From positions 4,447,321 to 4,511,320 of the forward strand of contig NC_033632.1 of the NCBI RefSeq assembly GCF_001540865.1: a stretch of 64,000 bases of DNA, read 5' to 3'. Of this stretch, positions 58,321-64,000 are shown piece by piece. The stretch comes from Ananas comosus. Taxonomy: Eukaryota > Streptophyta > Magnoliopsida > Poales > Bromeliaceae. Both the position numbers and the translations under genes were made by a program. The first letter of the stretch is position 1, and the number at the start of each line of letters is the position of its first letter. The notes under the pieces are model-generated. The model worked only from the letters and a program-made list of their open reading frames with translations, was not told the origin of the DNA and ran no database searches.

Positions 58321-61300
58321 ATGGCGGGGATAGCCCTCTTGTTGGATCTCCTCAGGAGAAACCCTAGCCTCTCCTCCCACCAATCCCTCCACTCCCACGG
58401 CCTCTTCTCCGCCGCCGCCGCCGCCTCCGCCGCCGCCGCCGCAGCAGCGGCGGCGAGGCCCTTCGCCTCCCGCGCCATCTTCGGGTGCGGTTTTCGCCCT
58501 CTCCCCCCCTCGCCCTCTCTCCGCTTAATCCGAGCTCGGTTTCGATTAGTCCGATTAATTTGTGTTTTAGATTGATGTCGAAGATATCTCCAATTAATTG
58601 TTATTGCTATTGCTATTGGTTTAAATGTAATCTTGTGGTTAATATGCGTAAATTGGGCTTAGAAAAGGGTATGGATGCATCGCTGTGATGAATCGGCGGT
58701 TGATTTAATGTGTCGGATTGTTCATATGGTGCATTTGATGTTTATTTCAAATATTGAATTATTTTTTCATGATTGATTAGGAAATGTACATGTTTTACTC
58801 ATCTTTTTGCGTCAAAAATCTAAGGCAATTCACATGGATCTTCAATTGCACTAGTTGTTTTTACAGTATTGTTGGGTAAGAAATTATGAAAGGCATTATT
58901 GTCCCTCATTTGTTGTTGCATATTTGTTGGGTTAGAAACTATGAAATTAAAAAAAAGTAGTACCTTCCTGGCTTTGAAATTGTACCATCTTTCTTGATGC
59001 AAAATCTTGAAATTTGATTTGATTTGGACCCTGCTTTGCTCGTGTTGCAATTGATATCTTATTGGGCCGTATAGTCACTTTGATGCATTGACATATTTAT
59101 AGTAATTTGAGTCCACAACTTGTGATTTAGGTCTATATGATGATGTGGACTTTGTCTAATGATTAGTTGATGGTGTATCAATTCTTACAGTTTATTCAGT
59201 AAGTAAATATTCACCATAACCTACAAACCTTATGGTGGTTAATTTGGACTAACAGTTGTATATTTCACTCTATAATGTTTTGTGCCTATATTTGGCTTCA
59301 CATTTTTTGATTACTCTTGTATACTATTAATTTTTATACCTCCTTTCATCTACATTGTGACATCTCTTTTCTTGTTTCAATAATTCAGATATTTCTCTTT
59401 GTGAGGCTAAACTCTCTTTGTTGGAGTAAATAAACCTTTTCTATTGTTTTTGCTACAATCATTTTGTCTAGGTCTTCCCCTCCCCCAAACAAAAGGGTAT
59501 ATTCCTATTATACCTGTTGCTGCAGCACTCTCATATCAATTTTCTTTATCTCATACTTGTAAATTGCAACTTTGTTGTACTCAATAATTTTTAAGTGAAA
59601 GGATCTTATTCTTGTCCTTAGCTATCATTGTATCAAGATGGCAAAACCAAAAATAATATACCTTGAATCTTGCTTAGGCCATCTTTTGTATACCCGTGAA
59701 ATAATCTGTTGAAGCTACCAAGAAGGATATTGTTACAACTTGAATGAACTATAAAATACAGCATTTGCTCTTCTATTTAAATTGGTTGAGGCTTTTTATG
59801 TATATATCCCTACAAAATCATCTATTCACATATATCCACTGGTAAAATCTTAATTTTCATAGTAGTGCTGCTTCTTATGTATTTTTAGCTGGGGAGTCGT
59901 CCGATGCATGGTAGAAAATTCAGTATTATACTAATGAAACCTTTTAATGACGGCATCTTCCTAAGTATAAAAATAACTAGATCATGTTTTTGAAGGTCAC
60001 ACATTTATGCCTTATGTGTTTAGATTCTTGTTGGTATAGTTGAGCGACCCCTTTTGGTTGAAATATATGCAGAAGTCAATTATGCTTTTATGATAAAATA
60101 GTGATCTAGTTTACAATTTCTTTTGTGTGCTTTAATCAGCGATGGAGGGTTCTCATATGCTTATTGCGATGCTGGTGCAATCCCAACATGGAAGGAGGAA
60201 AACCATGATCTTGACATTACTGTTGAGAATATAATTCAAAATGGCTCTGTCACGTATAGAACGAAAGATTACCCTTTAGAGCTAAAACCTCTCTTTTCGG
60301 CCTTTGGAGTTAAGGCTCTCGCCATGACATCTCTGAGGTCCTTCTTATTGTTCTATTTGCCCCTTCTGGAACCCCGCTTTCCTGTCGAAGAGGATGATGA
60401 TTTTGCAGAAGAGGTTTCAGAAGAGAAGAAAAGAGATTTCGTTATTCCATTCCAGAATTCAGTGAAACAAATTATTCGTGAGGTGAGTTCCTTTATATTT
60501 TTTTTTTTCGTTGTTTATTTTTTTTTTTACTTTTCTTGGGACTACTACATATGCATTTTCTTGAATATTCAAAACCTTCTTTTTTATTTGTCAAGCTACT
60601 ATTTGTGAACAGCCTCTGATAATATATTTACACATAGACCCCCGTAAATTTTTCTACTAATGTAAATGTTATTTTTCACTTTCTCCATGTGAAAACTTAT
60701 TTCTTACATATAAACCCTTGTACGTACAGTAATGCCCTATACAACCAATTCCACTGGTGAATTCAATGATCCTTCAAGTTAAAATAATATTGTATTTTCA
60801 TAGAAACTTGCACTCTCAAGAGGTATGCGTATACATAAGAAAGTCCATATTACCTGAGCTGTATATATGCACATATATAAATTTAAAAGGAAGCACATGT
60901 AAAAGCCCCTTCATATTCAGTACTTATTTGAAATTTCTGGAGCCTTATCATTAACTACAGATTTAAGGCCTATTATTTTCCTCTAAATAAATTTTTATTA
61001 CCTAGATGGAATATTTACTCTAACCTTCCATCTATCTTTTCATAGATGACTATTTACGATGGTTATGGACAGAAATTATATTTGAAAAATGACTGAATTG
61101 TGTTTTTCATAGGGAAATTAAGTGTTTGCATTTTGAATTCAATTATGCATTTCAGACTACTGTTGTAACGACCAGACGTGTACTGGAAAGAGTTGCTGTT
61201 CATCATGTTTCTCAAAGAATGGCATGGAAACTTCTTAAAGGTACGAAGCATCACTTGTATACAAAGCTATGTTATTTAAACACTTGTATCAAGCACCTTT

Positions 61301-63502
61301 TTGAACTTTTCTTTCTTTTTTGATGCATAGGCTAGCACAGAAAGGAAACATTCTGTTTCCGACCTGGCCAACAATGTTAAGATCATTTTCCTGATTCAAT
61401 TGCTTAGCAGTTGTTACTTTATGTTAAGCATATTGGTTTATTTCGTTTAATTAACATGACTATAGCCTTTAAGATTCATAAATTATTTCTTGTTCATTCC
61501 GTTGTTTTAATCCCTTATTTTCTGAAGAAGCTCTAATGTCCTTAGTTAGGATAGTAAGGGCTTGTGTTTCCTAGCTAGGGCTTATGTAGAAGTGCTATTT
61601 GAGTATAGATTTGAGTTTGTATTAACAAAAACTAATGAAGTTTGTAGTTAGGTGGCTGATTCAAACAAATTGAAAATTCATTAAGTTTTTTTTTAAAGTT
61701 CGGTTAGCTAAGTTTAATCAAGACAAAGTTCACGGGGCCGGCATGTTTTTCTCTCAAAGTAACCATATTCTGTCATCTGCATTAGCTTAGATCAATATAT
61801 GGTGCAGAAAATATGGTGTATGTTCTGAACTGCTTATTCATCGTATACTTACAAAGGTGTTTCTTGAATAGAAATTTCTACATTTAGAATAGTTAAAGGG
61901 TTAAAGTTTCATAATAGGAAATGAATGATATGCACCAAGGGAAAATGTGAAGAAAATTAGTATAAAAAGAGTAAGCAAACATAAAGAACAAGAGTGGGAG
62001 ATTAGAACCTTGAAATTTGGGAGAGATTATCTAAACACGTTTGGTGAAGCCCCAAACACAAAAGGCCTTCCAAATAAAAACATATGAGAAAAAAAGAAGA
62101 GCTTGTAGCGTTCGTGCTATCTTGCTAAGAGCATTATTGTCTCTTTCATAATTTGATTTGATGCAGGAGTAGTTAACTTATAACTAAAACTGAAAATATT
62201 ACACATTGCCATATAATGGAATAACTTCAAATAGACTCGATTGATTGGATTTTACTCTCTCGATTGGATTTTAACTTAGGCACTTAACCTAAATAAATAG
62301 AGGTACTAGACAACTAGATAATAAGAAGGTTAACGGGAGCCTCCTCATGGTCAAACTTGCCCTCGCATGGCATCAAATTTGTTATAATCATGGACGTAAA
62401 ACTTTCTGCCGAAATGTGTTATCAGTTTTGATTCTGCCACTATTTTGACTTATCTCCCAAACTAAACACTGTCAATTGCTTTTCTGTTAAAAACCTTTGA
62501 ACAGCTTTCCTCTGTAGAAGAAGCTTCGATTAGAGCTTCTAATTTAGGAGACCTGTAGCTCATATTAGCTTTTTGTCGCAGCAAAACCTTCACATCTTTG
62601 ATTTGCCAGACATGTTATTGGTGCTGCTTCTTGTAGTGGAGAAGCTATTTCTGGAAGCCAAGCCAATCAAGCAATATGAGTTAAGCTGTGTTACTTGCTA
62701 GGAGGCTGGAAGCTGGGAGTTATTAGTGCGTGCATCATTCTAAAATCTTTGCTTGTGTAGCCGTTGTTGACCAATACAATTTGTGCTTTCGACCACATTC
62801 AATAAATTGTAATTTTTTTATATCTAGATCTTTCACTGGATATTTTCAGTGTTAACATTAAATGGTCTTAAAATAATCCAAATTAGTTGCATTTTCCTGA
62901 GAAAATGTTTTGTGCAGCTGCCTAGATCAAGAATAGTTGTCTAAGAAGCTTATGTAATTTGCAGGCTTCATATTACTCACCACTAACTAGATGACGTTCT
63001 CTGTTCTGTTTTTTTTCTTCTCCTTGATTGATTTCTTTTTTTTACCCCCCTAATTTATTAGGTTTTTACTTGCACCTGACGTACTTTAGCTTTAAATTTC
63101 AGATGCTTCTAGATCAGCGAAGAGAAAAGCTGGAAGAGGAATGCCAACTCCATTATATGTCTACTGTGTCAGCAGAACAACGTTTCGAGGTTAAATCGTT
63201 AAACCTTCATAGTTTTTTCAGTTTCAGGCTATCCTTTTTCCTCACTACTATTCTCTACTTTATGTGTGCAGCACATATGTTAGGGGTAGCTGCATCATGG
63301 CTTGTCCAGATCGTAATTGAAGCTTACCGATGCTTCATCCGCAAGCCCAATAATGATGAAGATTTTGACAGTAGAGAAAAAATAAGATTGTATTTGAAAA
63401 AGGTGTATGGCACAACTATCAAGTGTGGTGCCTCTTTAGTCTTTGCATCCATTGGAGCGGGTATTGGCGCCTTAATTCATCCTTCAACTGGACAGTGGAT
63501 TG
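58321..63502 (+). CDS. Conserved plant protein of unknown function, Ala-rich organelle-type N-terminus (5' five exons; 3' end outside window)
   Basis: Exons 58321-58484, 60140-60482, 61156-61240, 63103-63189, 63272-63502, all GT-AG with matching phases, give 303 codons. Exon 1 encodes MAGIALLLDLLRRNPSLSSH followed by a run of Ala and the Arg-containing RPFASRAIFG, which looks like a mitochondrial or plastid presequence (inference). Exon 2 begins DGGFSYAYCDAGAIPTWKEE and includes the hydrophobic LRSFLLFYLPLL and an acidic EEDDDFAEEVSEEKKR. Exon 3 gives TTRRVLERVAVHHVSQRMAW. Exon 4 is read in the frame giving DASRSAKRKAGRGMPTPLYV and VSRTTFR. Exon 5 contains LGVAASWLVQIVIEAYRCF and the Gly-rich ASIGAGIGALIHPSTGQWIG, a probable membrane segment. 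An in-frame ATG at 58294 would add nine residues, but 58321 fits the presequence better. The family is, as I recall, conserved in land plants, but I cannot name it. The remaining exons lie right of 63502. Confidence 0.85.
58485..60139. other. Intron 1 of the 58.3-kb gene
   Basis: A 1.66-kb intron with GTGCGG donor and AATCAG acceptor. It is T-rich and without transposon signatures, unlike the intergenic DNA to its left. Confidence 0.8.
61241..63102. other. Intron 3 of the 58.3-kb gene
   Basis: A 1.86-kb intron with a GTACG donor and an AATTTCAG acceptor. No exon-like sequence with compatible phase or nested gene is visible. Confidence 0.75.
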
Positions 63503-64000
63503 GTAATTTCCCGCTGAGACCGACCCCCCTTCCCCCTCTTCTCATAATGCATAACCTTTTTACAGTTATTTAACTTTTTTTTTAAAAAAAGACTTAGAAA
63601 ACCATTACCTGATTCACCATTAGACTCATGTGAGACTGGAAACAATTTTGGCATCATGAAAATAATTTTGGAACTTCAAAAATTGCAGTAACTTGTCTTT
63701 TTGCTGCAAAAGAAAGTTACCAATGCAGTAAGCATTAAATGTGATTCTTTTAAGTTTGATATGAATTTGAACTCCGTTGTGTGCCCAGTTGAAAATCCTC
63801 TTGGTAGATGGTTTCCCCAGTTATTTCCTGCCAGTGCACGGCTAAATGAAGCTTCTGTAGAAGTGCTGTTTTTAGTCCAGTTGTTTGTCGTATTGTCAAC
63901 AGTGTTTATATTAAATCTCCTCAACACACTGAGGACCTTCTGCTTTCGGGTTTTAGAAACACATTTTAGCTTCCTGCTTTAGCAAAAGCTCTACTTATTA

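Noticed and set aside
63028..63189. Frame reading MLLDQRREKLEEECQLHYMS
   Set aside because: It looks like a coiled coil, but the exon must start at 63103 in the phase left by exon 3. The phase-compatible frame (DASRSAKRKAGRGMPTP) joins smoothly to exon 5, so this frame is a shadow.
63503..64000. Sixth exon of the 58.3-kb gene
   Set aside because: Open frames exist (for example 63701-63982) but no acceptor with the right phase gives family-like sequence.

Overview
The window is a stretch of plant nuclear DNA: genes are split by GT-AG introns, intergenic DNA is very AT-rich, microsatellites are frequent, and Mutator-, Harbinger- and CACTA-type miniature elements abound. A commelinid monocot is the best fit, because protein similarity recalled from memory is closest to rice and the GC-rich first exons are typical; pineapple-like genomes came to mind but I could not test this. 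LAYOUT. (1) 1-10.1 kb, minus strand: sixteen 5'-proximal exons (701 codons) of a BRE1-type histone H2B E3 ubiquitin ligase of the HUB2 class; the RING end lies beyond the left edge. Its 5' region has two telo-boxes and two G-boxes. (2) 10.3-19.7 kb: gene-poor, AT-rich, with fold-back elements and one nuclear tRNA-Asp(GUC). (3) 19.7-24.7 kb, plus strand: a three-exon universal stress protein (USP) gene. Exon 1 carries two apparent compensating frameshifts, and intron 2 holds a Cassandra-like 5S-bearing TRIM with three LTR-like units. (4) 24.7-36.3 kb: transposon-rich, with a captured SMAX1-LIKE/D53-class gene fragment at 26.7 kb, a GC-rich minisatellite, a Mutator-type MITE filled with palindromes, a CACTA MITE and several fold-back elements. 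(5) 36.35-36.92 kb, minus strand: a small intronless gene for an acidic, probably two-pass membrane protein. (6) 37-58 kb: repeats, including a 1,073-bp direct duplication, a 1.8-kb Mutator-like element with a GC-rich cargo, a G-box tandem array, a Helitron 3' end and more MITEs. (7) 58.3 kb to the right edge, plus strand: five exons (303 codons) of a conserved plant protein of unknown function with an Ala-rich, organelle-type N-terminus. HOW THE GENES WORK TOGETHER. There is no operon-like linkage. The genes are independent transcription units separated by transposon debris. Six single-N positions (18042, 27325, 27750, 37293, 42185, 58222) look like assembly joins; at least one, 27325, is flanked by an identical 94-bp repeat that is very probably an unmerged overlap. 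I found no convincing undescribed enzyme system. The most unusual items are the palindrome-filled Mutator-type MITE, the G-box array, the cargo-carrying Mutator-like element and the opposed gene-fragment chimera at 26.6-26.8 kb.
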